Below are positions 1 to 10,714 of a stretch of 64,000 nucleotides of DNA, piece by piece (position 1 is the first letter of the stretch; each line of letters begins with the position of its first letter). This DNA comes from Bolinopsis microptera (Eukaryota; Ctenophora; Tentaculata; Lobata; Bolinopsidae): NCBI RefSeq assembly GCF_026151205.1, contig NC_087078.1, positions 15,269,118-15,333,117 of the forward strand. Reading direction: 5' to 3'. The notes under the pieces were generated by a model. The model made no database searches. It saw only the letters and a list, made by a program, of their open reading frames with translations, and was not told where the DNA came from. The translations under genes and the position numbers were made by a program.

Positions 1-414
1 TCCACATGCCCACGATTTGCATGCATATAGTTATAAACAGTAAAGCTTGAGGTCCCAGCCAGGTTGTATGGAATATGATAAATTACGCCATCACGGATCG
101 GGAAATGAGCAGCCATCCACAAATATAAAAGCGGCCCATTTCTTGTTTATATTCCTAACAATAATTTGTGATCTGATGAGAAGGCTAAAACGTGTGACCG
201 TATAGACATTTATAATCTACAATGACACTTTTATTGCCGATAACTTTGGGGAAATTTTTAACAGAGATAAAAGATGGGGACTGAAATTTTTATAAAATCT
301 ATTGCTGATCGTGTTGATTATTTAATTTTTTAAATTTTAATTTAACTTCGAACTTCGAGATAGAGATTAAGAAGACAAACATGGACGAAAAAAAAGAGAC
401 GGGGGGGACTCCTT
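1..414. other. Non-coding stretch at window edge
   Basis: AT-rich sequence with no ORF or splice-bounded exon that I can support. It ends in a short A-run and G-run just before the tandem array. Confidence 0.5.
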
Positions 415-975
415 GTAAATTGTCACGTGGTGTTGTTACTTTATATTAACACCCCCTAAGGTAGTCACGTGGTGTTGTTACTTTATATTAGTACTCCTTG
501 TAAGATAGCCACGTGGTGGTTTGTTAATTTATATTACACTCCTTATAAAGGTAGTCACGTGGTTGTTGTTATTTTTATATTACACTCCTATAAGGTAGTC
601 AGTGGTGTTGTTTATATTATATTACACTCCTTATAAGGTATCACGTGGTTGTTGTTATTTAATTAAACTCCTTATAAGGTAGTCCACGTGTGTTGTTACT
701 GTTATATTACACTCCTTGTAAGATAGAGTCACGTGGTGTTGTTAACTATTATATTACACTCCTTATAAAGGTAGTCACGTGGTGTAGATACTTTATATTG
801 ACACTCCTTAAAAGGTAGTCGACTTGTGTTGCTACTTTATAGTTACACTCCTTATAAGGTAGTCGCGTGGTGTTATACTTTATATTACAATATTACACCT
901 CTTATAAGGTAGTCCGCGTGGTGTTGATACTTTATAATACACTCCTTATAAGGTAGTCACTTGGTTTTTGTTACC
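415..975. repeat. ~44-bp tandem array containing CACGTG
   Basis: About a dozen imperfect monomers of the form aaggtagtcacgtggtgttg followed by a TTACTTTATATTACACTCC-like tail. Most carry the palindromic E-box core CACGTG or a one-base variant. Differences between units are mostly one-base insertions or losses (for example gtcacgtgg, gccacgtgg, gtccacgtg), a pattern seen in old satellites but also in unpolished long-read sequence. Confidence 0.85.
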
Positions 976-999
976 GGGGTAGTATGTTTACACTACCGT

Positions 1000-1980
1000 T
1001 TTTAGCGTTTATGGCGTTTAGAAGGGAGAATTGTGGGGGGATTGTGGTAGCTTAGAGGAGGATTTCTGATGAATTTATATTTGGTTTGGAGACTATGGTA
1101 TGTATGTGTGTATGGTATGTGTTGGTTTTGTAAGGAAGGTCGGTGTAAGTTGAAAAGCGAGAAGGGTTTGTTATGATCCATCAAAAGGATTGGGGTTGAG
1201 CGGCGATGGAGTTTTATCATGGTGGGAAGGAGAAGATGAGTGGACAGGTGTGAGATATTGAAATGAGGTGATTTTTAAATAAGAGTTTTAATTAGGATGT
1301 CGAATGAAAATTGAGTGGGAATTTAGGAATTTATATGTTATGTGTTGTTTGATTATAATTGTGATATGGGGTATGGTTAAGGTATCATGTATTAATGTAT
1401 AAGGTTTGATAGGAGTGGTTATGGTTGGTGTTGAATAGAGATTATATTGTTGAGTGTTTTGGTGAAGTTGGGGATTGAAGTTTTATTTGTTAAGGGTAGG
1501 GGGGGGGGTTTTTAGTTGGAGATAGGTGAATGATGGGAGAGTTGTGGAGTTTTTATGGGTAGATTTGAAAGGTATGGGGGATTTTTATGTAGAGGGGAGG
1601 AATATAGAAGTGGTGGTTTTATGGGTGATAGATATAGTTGTGGGGGGTGGGATAAAATTTAGGATTGATTAGTGGGATTGAGATGTATAATTTTGGTGTG
1701 AGGGTGGTGGATAGTGGGATTGAAGGAGATGAAGAGAAGTGAGGATGGAGGGGGATGATGTGAAGGAGAGGAATGTTTGATGATTAGTATTAGGTTATGT
1801 TTTGTGTTTGGAATAGTTTTGATAGGTTAGGTATGGTGGTGTGATGTGATGGTGTTGTATTGGGTTGTGTGATGAAAATTTGGTGTGGTGGAATTGTTAT
1901 TGGAGATAGGGTGATAGGGGATTTGGTTGGGATGGGGTGAATAGGATGGTGTTGTAGTATTGAGTTGGAAAATGGTAAAA
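1000..1980. other. G-rich, C-depleted tract with a 594-base C-free core
   Basis: Bases fall progressively out of balance from about 1000. From 1387 to 1980 I find no C at all on the plus strand, while G is abundant (25 of 60 in the line starting at 1741). The tract ends abruptly at 1981, where GC-balanced sequence (cggtgcgagctgcgagc) begins. ORFs on the minus strand are low-complexity H/P/T/I/S strings produced by the three-letter alphabet and are not credible genes. Confidence 0.9.
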
Positions 1981-2261
1981 CGGTGCGAGCTGCGAGCTTT
2001 ACGCGCACGCACGACGATAAAGTTGAAACATGATATAAATAATGATTAACTCTAGCAAGCCCCCATCATAAAATTTCCTGGTGTGATTAATTGCAACGCT
2101 TGCACATTTGTAGGTTTACAACCTACCGGACTGCTTTAGTAGGTCCTGCTTACCTTTAGTAACTACTTCCTTCACAAAAGGCCTGCTTGTAATATGATAC
2201 AGCTTTTCGCACAGTTATTCAAATTGAGGAAAGGAGTGTTAGATAAGTTTAAATTGAGTAG

Positions 2262-2290
2262 CTGGTTCACCTAATCACGTGATTCACATC
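2262..2290 (+). promoter_or_regulatory. Conserved TCACGTGA box upstream of the GPCR
   Basis: The palindrome tcacgtga lies about 220 bases before the receptor start. It is present in both receptor copies and in a much more diverged third copy of the flank at 62855-62870 (gaatcacgtgat), so it outlasted the surrounding sequence. A role as a bHLH or bHLH-Zip binding site is inferred from the E-box motif only. Confidence 0.45.
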
Positions 2291-2496
2291 TATGTCCCTG
2301 CTGTAGTTACAAGTCCCAACTTAGGAGGTGGTATTGTCTGCCAGCATCTTAAAAACCAGTACCAAATTTATTCGTTGCTATATAGTTGTGAAATTTTTTT
2401 AATACAATTTCCTAAATGCTTGCTTGTTAGTAAATCCTCTCTCTCTCTCAGCAAGCAGAGTTGTCTTCTTAAATTAACTTAGCTGAAATTAAGAGT

Positions 2497-3648
2497 ATGA
2501 AATGTAATCAATCTTATGACCAGGCAGATTATTTCAACATGAAAACAGACAACAAGACGCTATTAGCTATCAAAGATGACACGGAGAGAACAATTTTTGT
2601 ATTGTGGAGTTTAACAGTTTTTCTTGCATCGCTTGTAGGAGACTGCATCATTTTAATAGCAACAATTAGATATAAAGCAATAAAACTCCATAAAGTGATA
2701 ATAGCAGTGATGCAGCACATGGCTGTTTGTGACTTAATGCTAGCTGTATTTAAAGTATTTCCAGGATTTGTGGCACTGATAATGGATGGCTGGGTGTTTG
2801 GGGAAATTCTCTGCCATGTTCAGTATAATATAAGCTGGATGTGTGGTCCAATGACTGTGTTCCTGACATCTGCTATGGCTATCTTGAAACTGATCATGGT
2901 AAAATATCCCCTGAAAACTGGGGCATGGTCCACGCGATTGGGACATAGAATCTGCTCTGTTGTATGGCTCTTGATGCTAGGTTGGTACACTCCAGTACTA
3001 GTGGTAAATGTATTTTACATAAGAGACACACTAAGGTTCAGCTACATAGACTATGGTTGTAACTATGATCTTTACTCACCCACTGTGCCAATATGGTATA
3101 CACTTTACTTCCCCATCAGTGTTGCTGTTTTTAGTATCGTACCCTACATGATACTCATCGTAAGCTCTGTTCTCCTCCTGATTGTGGCCAGTAGAGCTGG
3201 CTCCAGACACGGAGAATCACTGAGATGGGAGGGTGTGATCACAGTCCTACTTACTGTCGTAGTCTTTTTGCTATCATATCTGCCTACAACTGTGGTGGCA
3301 GTAGCAGCAGTTGCAGGAGTTCAACCAAGCAGCACTACACTTAACGTTGTATATCACTTCTCCAACATTAACACTATGGCGAATTTTTTTGTATACTCGC
3401 TCAGTGTGCGAAGTTTCAGACATTTTCTGAGAAAAAAGATTTCTGAACTTCTCCCCTCAAAGAGATCCTCTAATCAACGAAGATTTCGACCCCATCAAAG
3501 ACCACATCCCCTTCAAAGACTCCCTCCAAGGCAAGGTTCTTCAGAAATGCAAATTGATGCTACAACTTCAATAGTCGAATTGCCAAGATTGCAGCTAAAA
3601 AAGAATAAACGAAGTAGCCACCGAAATATTCAAGATAATTCTGTTTAG
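2497..3648 (+). CDS. Rhodopsin-family (class A) GPCR, copy 1
   Basis: A single-exon 383-residue seven-helix receptor, predicted to sit in the plasma membrane and signal through G proteins. Sites NQS (N4) and NKT (N19) suit an extracellular glycosylated N-terminus. Class A landmarks are visible: D79 in TM2, C106 at the top of TM3 and C188 in ECL2 for the usual disulfide, W157 in TM4, P206 in TM5, P263 in TM6 and NFFVY (296-300) in place of NPxxY in TM7. The DRY position at the end of TM3 reads KYP (136-138), and D49 stands where TM1 usually has N. The tail from about 310 is basic, Pro/Gln/Arg-rich. The ligand cannot be told. A twin with about nine amino-acid differences lies inverted at 60808-61959, which suggests recent duplication or gene conversion. 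The KYP motif resembles cnidarian receptor families as I know them. Confidence 0.93.
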   Translation: MKCNQSYDQADYFNMKTDNKTLLAIKDDTERTIFVLWSLTVFLASLVGDCIILIATIRYKAIKLHKVIIAVMQHMAVCDLMLAVFKVFPGFVALIMDGWVFGEILCHVQYNISWMCGPMTVFLTSAMAILKLIMVKYPLKTGAWSTRLGHRICSVVWLLMLGWYTPVLVVNVFYIRDTLRFSYIDYGCNYDLYSPTVPIWYTLYFPISVAVFSIVPYMILIVSSVLLLIVASRAGSRHGESLRWEGVITVLLTVVVFLLSYLPTTVVAVAAVAGVQPSSTTLNVVYHFSNINTMANFFVYSLSVRSFRHFLRKKISELLPSKRSSNQRRFRPHQRPHPLQRLPPRQGSSEMQIDATTSIVELPRLQLKKNKRSSHRNIQDNSV

Positions 3649-3836
3649 CGATACAATTCCACATTTTCATTGTTCCATGTTAAAATTAAAATGACATGGT
3701 ATTGTTACATTGCTATGTTAAACAAGGAACTGAAACTACTAGGTTTCGTACAGACTCAATTCTGCACCCATGTCAATATGTTCATTATATGCAAGCCTCT
3801 TGATTTATATCATATTATTGTTTATTTATTATTTTT

Positions 3837-4449
3837 GTGCAGTAGTGTTGCAAGAGAATAAAACCAACTTATTATGTACTAAATGGAATCAAGAATATTA
3901 TTGACTATATTTGATAACGATGAATTGTAAATTTCGATCAATTTATATTTTCGGTCTCCAATTATTGAACTGCGGAAGCTGGTTGCCTCAACAATGTTGA
4001 CTATGCATGGTATGACTGAATTGTAAACACGTGATAACTGAACGAAAAATAAATGATGAACATGATTCAAAAACTGTAAACCACCAAATGAATTATCGCT
4101 TAAATTTAAATAAGTATTTAAACAAAAACCATCATGTGCCGTTAAGCAGCAGGGCGCGGCTCATCTGGGCCACAGCAAATCGGCGAAAATGGGTTCGAAA
4201 AAGCCACTATTGGCACTCGAGTCCTTGATCTTTCCGATGGTTCACTGGGGCTTTTGAGCTGCCGTCCTTCAGCTTCTGTAAACTGAAATGACTACCAATC
4301 CAAGTTGAGGCAATCAGCCGACGCGCGGCTTTCATGGTTATATATGATATGTTTAATCTGTAATAAAGATCAAAATTCAAATTTGTTTCTCTAAAATTTG
4401 TTTTTCTTTTCAAGTGAAACAGTGAAACAAATTTAAAATTTATGAGTTA
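3837..4449. other. Intergenic, no gene seen
   Basis: AT-rich flank of the receptor with a short GC-rich island (gcagggcgcggctcatctgg near 4147) of the kind found in the SINE-like repeats elsewhere in the window. Small ORFs here have no family features. Confidence 0.4.
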
Positions 4450-4765
4450 AAATCACCCGTTAAGTTTATGAGTTGATTGACAATGTCAACCGGTCTTCCA
4501 GATTGTTGCTCTGCGAATTAAAAGAGCAACGATCTCGTCAGGCTGAGATCTCTTACTTCGATGCGCGGCGAAGTAAGAATGATAATTTGCGCGGCGCGTC
4601 AAAGCGGCGAAGTCTTCCAATGCAAGTTTATGAGTTTTTATATTTCATTTGCATTGTTCGTGGATCAAGTTACTTAGCGCGCGTACGTGCATACGTTACT
4701 ATTCTTTAGGGCGCAATTAGATGTTGACCGTTCTATGTACATGCTTATACGTTTTTGTTTCACCT
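4450..4765. repeat. Dispersed repeat, inverted copy at 59020-59340
   Basis: From cacccgttaagtttatgag to the ttctatgtacatgcttatac segment this matches the reverse complement of 59020-59340 with a few small indels. It contains GC-rich pockets (gcgcggcgcgtcaaagcggc) and a tgattgacaatgtcaa hairpin motif also seen around 11.1, 54.5 and 55.1 kb. The short ORFs across both copies are by-products of the repeat. Confidence 0.85.
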
Positions 4766-6419
4766 AACCATGTGCTTTCGCGCCACTTCGGGCGCGCTTG
4801 TTTCACAAGTCAAGAAAAGCACCTATCCACGAACCCCGATGGGAAGGTTCGTGCGCGCGTGCGCAGTGCTGACAACAGCGTATATATGTACCGCAGGTAC
4901 ACTGCCGCGCGCAGTGTTGTGACCCCTCTTCGTCGTATTTTACACATATTTGGACGTTGGCAATTTATTCAATTGATAATTTTAAAGTTTTAACATTTTT
5001 TATATTAAATTCTTTTTTAATATAGTTCTAAAACGATTAAGCATGCTTTCTGTGAAAATTTAATGTACTTTCGTAAAATAATTTTGATGTGGCAGCGATT
5101 TGAAAAAGAAATTAGTTAAAAATGATACAAAAAAATTGGACATTTTTTGATATTAAAACATGTATAACTTGGGCTGTGTTGACAGTAGAAAAATAATTTA
5201 ACCCTTGTCCGAAAGGTTTACAAAAGTTTTACGCGCCGCGCATAATTGCCGCGCAATTTCGCGTGTCAAATCCGTCTAAGAGTGAACATAATTGATGAAG
5301 GAGCACTTTGAGTTTTACACCTCGTGCGTTCACTGTTCGCGCCTTAATTGCGCCCAGTTCACTGTTGCCTCGCGTTATTCCATCATCCATATTTCTGCTC
5401 TTAGTTGCTTTATAATGTGTCAGCAGTAATCAGCCCTGCTGTATTATATATTGTGCTTGATTGTTGATACCTAATTAATTAACTGTTTACGATGGCAGTT
5501 ATGGTGGATGATGATTAATCACTCTACAATCGCCTGTCACGTGACTTCTTCAACCCGTTCTGTAGATGGCCCTAAACAACTATTCGAAACCCGGAAACCA
5601 TAACCCTCTAATCAGATCCCAACCCTAACGGCCTAACCCTAACCAAATCCTTTACAAAAGCATACACTGAAACACTATAGAGAAATTAGGCTAACTTCCT
5701 TATACGGTCATATCAGGTGATCGAGACAGTTTTTCGCCAATATCTCGTTAGGGGAGAATTTTAACCTTATGTCATGGGGGTAATAGGTAAGTGCTTAGTA
5801 ACCTCTTTGCTTTTATTCGAGCCTTTTATTAAATCGAAGTTACAGTTCACGAGGTTGATCCTTTGGGAGATATTAAATCCTGTTTTACTATTATTTATAA
5901 ATTCTAACGTTTAACTTTAATAATAATAAGTAAGTTTGGACGCAGACTAGAAACGAGTTTAATCGACTAAGTTTTTGATTTTGTGTACCTTTTTATCATA
6001 CAACTTTTTAATTTCAGCAAACTTTAGTTAAAGAGTAAATCAAAGTTAGCAATCATTGAACTCAATAGTTAAAAAGGTGACTGTAAAAATAGAACTAAGA
6101 TTTCGATACTTTTAAATGAACTTCTAGTTCTAATGATATAATTTTAAATTATTAGATGTTTAAATTTTCCTGATAGCTGGATCATAGTCATGTAGAAATT
6201 AGGTTAAACATTGTCATGCAGAAATTAGGTTGAAATAATTTTGTCCATAGAAAACACAGTCACGCCTTACATTATTACAAGCTTTAAAGGGCTCGTGAGT
6301 CGTGTTAGTGTTACTATTACTTTTGAGCTTGAAAGCAGACAAAACTTTGTTTATTTGCTTGTTTATTATTTTGTTTGTTATTAGAGAAAGAAGACAATAT
6401 TACCTCTCGATTATTTCAG
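4766..6419. other. Intergenic, no gene seen
   Basis: AT-rich sequence. At 5600-5650 there are several CCCTAA-like words (aaccctaacggcctaaccct), too few and too irregular to call a telomeric repeat. The ORF starting near 4721 has no recognisable features. Confidence 0.4.
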
Positions 6420-6544
6420 GAGAAGCTAAAAGCGCTGAAAGACCAAGAAAGAAGCATCTCCCTGTTGAATCAGCACGCTGAAGAAGTACAGCGACTAGGA
6501 CTGGTGAACAAGCTGATAAACTCAGACAGCAGCAAAAACTTCAA
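6420..6544 (+). CDS. Internal exon of an unidentified coiled-coil protein
   Basis: Acceptor ttatttcag precedes 6420 and donor gtgagc follows 6544. The 41 codons (starting EKLKALKDQERSISLLNQHA) have the charge and leucine pattern of a coiled coil. The exon ends in phase 2 and joins in frame to 7702-7750. I do not recognise the family and could not find upstream exons inside the window, so the start of the gene is unknown. The splice sites and the clean phase match argue for a real exon. Confidence 0.6.
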
Positions 6545-7701
6545 GTGAGCTTCGTGACGTCATTGACATAACCGTCGTTGTGACGTCATTTTCGATGTTG
6601 ATCGAATGAATTTATTTGTATTCTAGAGATTCTATTATAGCATTTGACAAGTAACAACTTTGGCTATGTTTACTGTGCTGTAATGCACTGAACGACCGGG
6701 ATTCCCGGCGCCGGGGGAGGTGTTTATTCCCGGCCCCGGCCAATTTTGAGTTTTTGGCCGGGATCGGAATTATAGATTAAAAATTCACATAAGAACATAA
6801 AAACTACTGTCTTATTTGACCCACAATTCATACTTACATTTACAACTTATCTTATATTGGTAAGGGATCAATTAGCCGAAGTTAAAATGGAAAGTGCCAG
6901 TTTTAATTTAAAGTCTGAAGCACTGAGCGTGAAAAGTGATATTAAAATGGACTCTAATTCTAAAAGTGCCTGTGTCTTCATACTATGGTGTTCCGCCTCA
7001 CTTCTATACTACTATAATCGAGCAGGACTTGACAAGCCCACTAAAACAAGTTGTGTAAAAAATACCACCAGTTCACGGCCCAACCACATTGTTTATTTGT
7101 ACACCCAGTGAATTATTCCTTATATGGCGCGGAACATTCCTGGCCTAACGTGTGTGACGTGTTTCTCCGCACTATCAGTTGACTACCATTCATGTAGTTG
7201 ACTGCCACTGTACTCGCATTTATGTGTTACTTGTTTTTACGTGTTTGATTTAAATTGCTCGTGATTAGACACACGTTCGGTGAAAGGGGAGGGGATAGTT
7301 TTCACTTTTCAGACAAGGGAAGGGGCAAGGAAACGTGTGATTACTTGATTATTGATTTTTCACGTTTTAAGTTAATCTCGACACGTGTTCAGTAATTATG
7401 TGTTTTATAAATACCCTTATACTGTTTACACTTTTTAAATCCCTTTAAAGCCAACAATATAATCCACGAAACAGACTCCTGGCACTAATTTCAGGATCTA
7501 AAATAGGCCCGGGCTTTTTTAAAAGTTACTGACATCACGCTGGTCCTCACTTTTTGGAGTCTACTCCCTCATTTCCAGGTTAGTGCACTATTAGTGGGGA
7601 GGAGGTGTATTAACTTTATCAGTCACGTAACCTCATGACACTCCCCATCACGGGTAACTTGTAATGGTAACGTTGTCATGGTAACAGAAATGTGTTTTCA
7701 G
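6545..7701 (+). other. Presumed intron with GC-rich CCGGG repeat motif
   Basis: At 6695-6770 is a patch rich in cccggcgccggggg and ggccccggccaa, matching the GC-rich motifs at 16140-16325 and 48271-48470. The rest is AT-rich. The 84-aa ORF at 6857-7111 has no supporting feature. Confidence 0.45.
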
Positions 7702-7750
7702 GCTGAACAGGAAGCTGTACAACAACCGGCCTGACAAGTTACCGGTCTGA
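7702..7750 (+). CDS. Terminal coding exon of the coiled-coil protein
   Basis: Acceptor tgtgttttcag precedes 7702. Joined to the exon ending at 6544, the frame reads KLNRKLYNNRPDKLPV and stops at TGA 7748-7750. A ctgacaagttac word is repeated directly after the stop. This gives only about 57 residues of the protein's C-terminus; its function is unknown. Confidence 0.5.
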
Positions 7751-7985
7751 CAAGTTACAAGTGGTGGACCTACATCATCTAGATGTACAGGTTCGTTCAT
7801 TTACTGATTGATAGCTATTTTAATGAACTTATTTGTTTAGATTTATGACGTGTTTCTCAATTGACAATTTTATACCCTCGAGATAATACAAAATTCTATG
7901 AAGGATACATTTTTAATGTTCAATTACATAAATGACAAACTTAAGTTGACTAAATCGCTGCCTGTATTTGGATTATTTAAAAAAA

Positions 7986-8460
7986 TCAATTTGGTGTGAC
8001 CACAGTACCATAAGTCGCACTTAGCATAAAACCTGTGAGCGAATCACCATACTTGAAGAGTGTGTGCCAGCTCATGTCCGTCTTCATAACCTCTTCCCTC
8101 CACTGTCCCCATCTTGACTGCATCTCAAGAGAGCCGCATTGAACTTCCCTTTCATGCTCGAGGTTTCTTTTAACTCTCTGAAGGACCTCAGCTTGTTGTT
8201 CCCGGGCGTTCATCTTCTTCCACGGTTTCTTCCATTCTCCAAAACCAATCCTTGCCCTGCTGTACGACCATTCCTCTCACCGCTTCACAGACTAAGTCCC
8301 TCTCAGCACAATCTAGTTCCTTGTCTGGTCTCCAAACTCTCCCTGACCTGACTTGCGGTTGAATCGCCCTTATCATGTCATCAAAAAACTGCTGGTAGGA
8401 CTGATGGAGTCGACATTTCTCCAGCTTCCAAGTCGTGCTAGCCCTTAAATGGGTCATAAC
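7986..8460 (-). pseudogene. Fragment of an RLE-type non-LTR retrotransposon
   Basis: Two minus-strand frames (about 8460-8188 and 8213-7986) match residues ~235-375 of the retrotransposon ORF at 49581-51473: shared words include QPQVRSGRVWRP, GSLEMQSRWG and MSWHTLFKYGDSL (LSWHTLFKYGDSL there). A frameshift near 8200 separates the halves, and neither the reverse-transcriptase nor the endonuclease part is present. This is a dead internal fragment of the same family. Confidence 0.85.
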
Positions 8461-8562
8461 TTGGCCAAATTGTGTAATCAACTTGAAATTTTGGGAATCA
8501 CTTAAATTATTATACCAAATGTGTCTGTCAACTTTGGAGTTCCTAGTATAAAGTGTTGTCAT

Positions 8563-8999
8563 TTTATGGCGACAATAATTAAAACTAAAAGGAGAGAGTG
8601 ACGTGCCACACCCTCTGAAATCAATGAAATTTGGCGAAACTTTCAGAAATACTAAGTTTGACCCGCATGTGAAGGTCGCTAAACTAAATGTAATATTTCA
8701 GGTACAAATTCTACTAGTACGATTCGATGCAGTGGAAGAGGTTGAAGTTGACGTTTAAGCAGTCACCCTGCCGAACAAGAAATCAGTCAGGCAAAGAGGC
8801 TAGGTTGACTAGAAACTCAATCACTATATCCGTGAAACTTGCTGGAAGCTATGTGAGTTATTTTACCTCCTTATTTCAAATGACCTCCAAACCAATTACA
8901 TTGAACTTTGAAGAGGTGAAGAAACCAAAAATATTAACTGAATTAAATGCGACTATAAAACCGAAATAGTAATACACTGCTGACTACAAAGAAACATCT
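8563..8999. other. Intergenic, no gene seen
   Basis: The 80-aa plus-strand ORF at 8727 follows a possible acceptor (tatttcag) at about 8701 but has no recognisable domain; I do not call it. Confidence 0.35.
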
Positions 9000-9002
9000 T
9001 AC

Positions 9003-9095
9003 ATGGGGCCAGGCTCATATAAGTGTTCATATGTTAGTGTTCATAGCCGTTGAAAATATGGCGGAATGACAGGCTGAATGTGGCCCAGTAGAAGA
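9003..9095 (+). mobile_element. SINE-like element, family 2 (diverged copy)
   Basis: The segment from ggggccaggctcat to ggaatgacaggctgaatg and ggcccagtag resembles the elements at 19860-19936 and 55496-55575, including the shared word ggcggaatgacaggctga. It is the most diverged of the three copies. Confidence 0.55.
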
Positions 9096-9239
9096 AAAAA
9101 ACATTATAATTCTTTCCGACCATAATAGAAATACAATTAAACTAGAATGAAACAAAGAGTATTAAATTTTTAAATTAGTCGAGTCAACTAAATTTCACAG
9201 AGAAGCTGGACATTTATACGACAATTTAAACGCAATGTG

Positions 9240-9303
9240 TATGCGCCGTGATCAATGGTCACGGCGCATAACCATTGCGCCGTGACCGTTGATCACGGCG
9301 CAT
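9240..9303. repeat. Double palindrome GCGCCGTGATCA
   Basis: Two near-palindromic units, tatgcgccgtgatcaatggt and ttgcgccgtgaccgttgatc with their complementary halves, lie back to back and could form a cruciform. No gene is nearby. It may be the core of a small foldback element. Confidence 0.7.
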
Positions 9304-10714
9304 AACCCGTAAGATGCTGCGCACATTTTTGATTTTAAAATGGCGGGAACACATTTCAACTGCCATTGTTATACGATACATTGAAGTGCATAGTGGAGTG
9401 TGTGGTCTGATAGTAGACAGAGGATTTATTTGAAACATTCCCGGTGCCTTCAACTGTTCTTTGCACTGACTATTTGATTGCTTAAACGAATAGGCGAGCC
9501 TTCAAAAATATTAGTTTCAATGTTTTCATAGTTTTATGATGCAAATATGATTTTTCCATTTACTTAACTGATAATACCCCCAATATCTTTTCAGGTGTGG
9601 AGGTCGGACCGAAACTGTAATCAGACACTAAACATTAACGAGGACCAATTATTTTACTCCTTTAATGATGAATAAAGATCGCTGATTGCTTTTACTGATA
9701 TATAGTGTTAAAATGAAAGAGAAACTGTTGAGACGAAAGAGAAAAACGCACTCATTTATTTATAGTTTTATGTCTTAACAATGTTATTCGAAAGCTAATT
9801 TTAAAAGCTGGCTCTGAATCCTTGCTAAATGATTTGGGAAGGTGTAAGGGCTAAATATGCCTGTAGACATCATTTTCAGTGGGTTTTATGAAGTTTATGA
9901 TTAGGGTATATTTTGGGACTGAAATAAGCGCAAGACCTTCGACGTTTCTATTCCTACTGTTTTTTTAATTTAGCAAATATACAAAAAAAAATTATACTGT
10001 CGTAAAGATAAAATGTTTAGTTATCGGATAGATACTTTAAAATTAAGTATTAAAATAACCGAGCTAAGATATTCAATGTTAAACTCAAAAATGTTCACGC
10101 GTTTATGAAGAAATATTTAATTCTGCGCGTAGTTTTTTTGGTCACAACTATGGCAAATTTTTACCAATTTTGTTCATAATTTCAAAATGTTATTTAGTAG
10201 ACAAATTACTTTCGGACTAAATCCTTATTGTTTATTCAAATCTAAAAGAAACAACATTTATTTGACTTCAAAATTGTTCAATCTGAATATGAGCTAATTA
10301 CGACGAAGGGAGGTCACAACACTGCGCGCAGGAGTGAGGTAGTCTTGGCACTTCTCCCTTCAGTATGCAGTAACCACTTTTCAGGTTTCTATAGTGCATA
10401 GTGACAGTGTATAGGGGTTAATTAGGTATAAACTACAGTACAGCTGTACTTACACCTTCATTCACAAGCATGCAAGCTCACCTGGTCCAATGAGCGGGAA
10501 ACATAGGACAAGGTCTTGTGACGTAATAGTCACGTGACCCCATGGCTCATAATCACGTGACCTCAGACCCAATCAATGATCAATTAGGTTCGGGCATGGT
10601 CAGCCCCCTGTCACCCGATCTTGAGGTGACGTACGACACCTCGTTTACGCAATAAATGTCTAAAAGGCTACACACGTCGCATATGATTATGAGGACAAAA
10701 GCGCAGGTAATTTT
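9304..10714. other. Intergenic, no gene seen
   Basis: AT-rich with scattered gtcacgtgac words around 10530-10560. A possible acceptor (cttttcag) at about 9594 leads into a short open stretch that I could not assign. Confidence 0.35.

Larger units (their letters stand above)
2133..3836 (+). repeat. Inverted segmental duplicate, left arm (GPCR block)
   Basis: This block matches the reverse complement of about 60711-62331 across the receptor gene, its 5' flank and 3' flank. Homology starts near tgctttagtaggtcctgc and runs past the stop codon to about 3712, then resumes at 3810-3836 after a deletion in the right copy. Confidence 0.9.

Noticed and set aside
1002-2012. Minus-strand ORFs of 61-72 codons
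   Set aside because: Products of the G-rich, C-poor tract; low-complexity His/Pro/Thr/Ile strings in several overlapping frames.
4131-4225. Possible tRNA (gggttcgaaa, gggcgcggctcatctggg)
   Set aside because: No cloverleaf could be drawn with consistent acceptor and anticodon stems.
5600-5650. Telomere-like CCCTAA words
   Set aside because: Too few and irregular; no array and no sign of a chromosome end.
8139-8351. Plus-strand ORF of 70 codons
   Set aside because: Antisense shadow of the RLE retrotransposon fragment.
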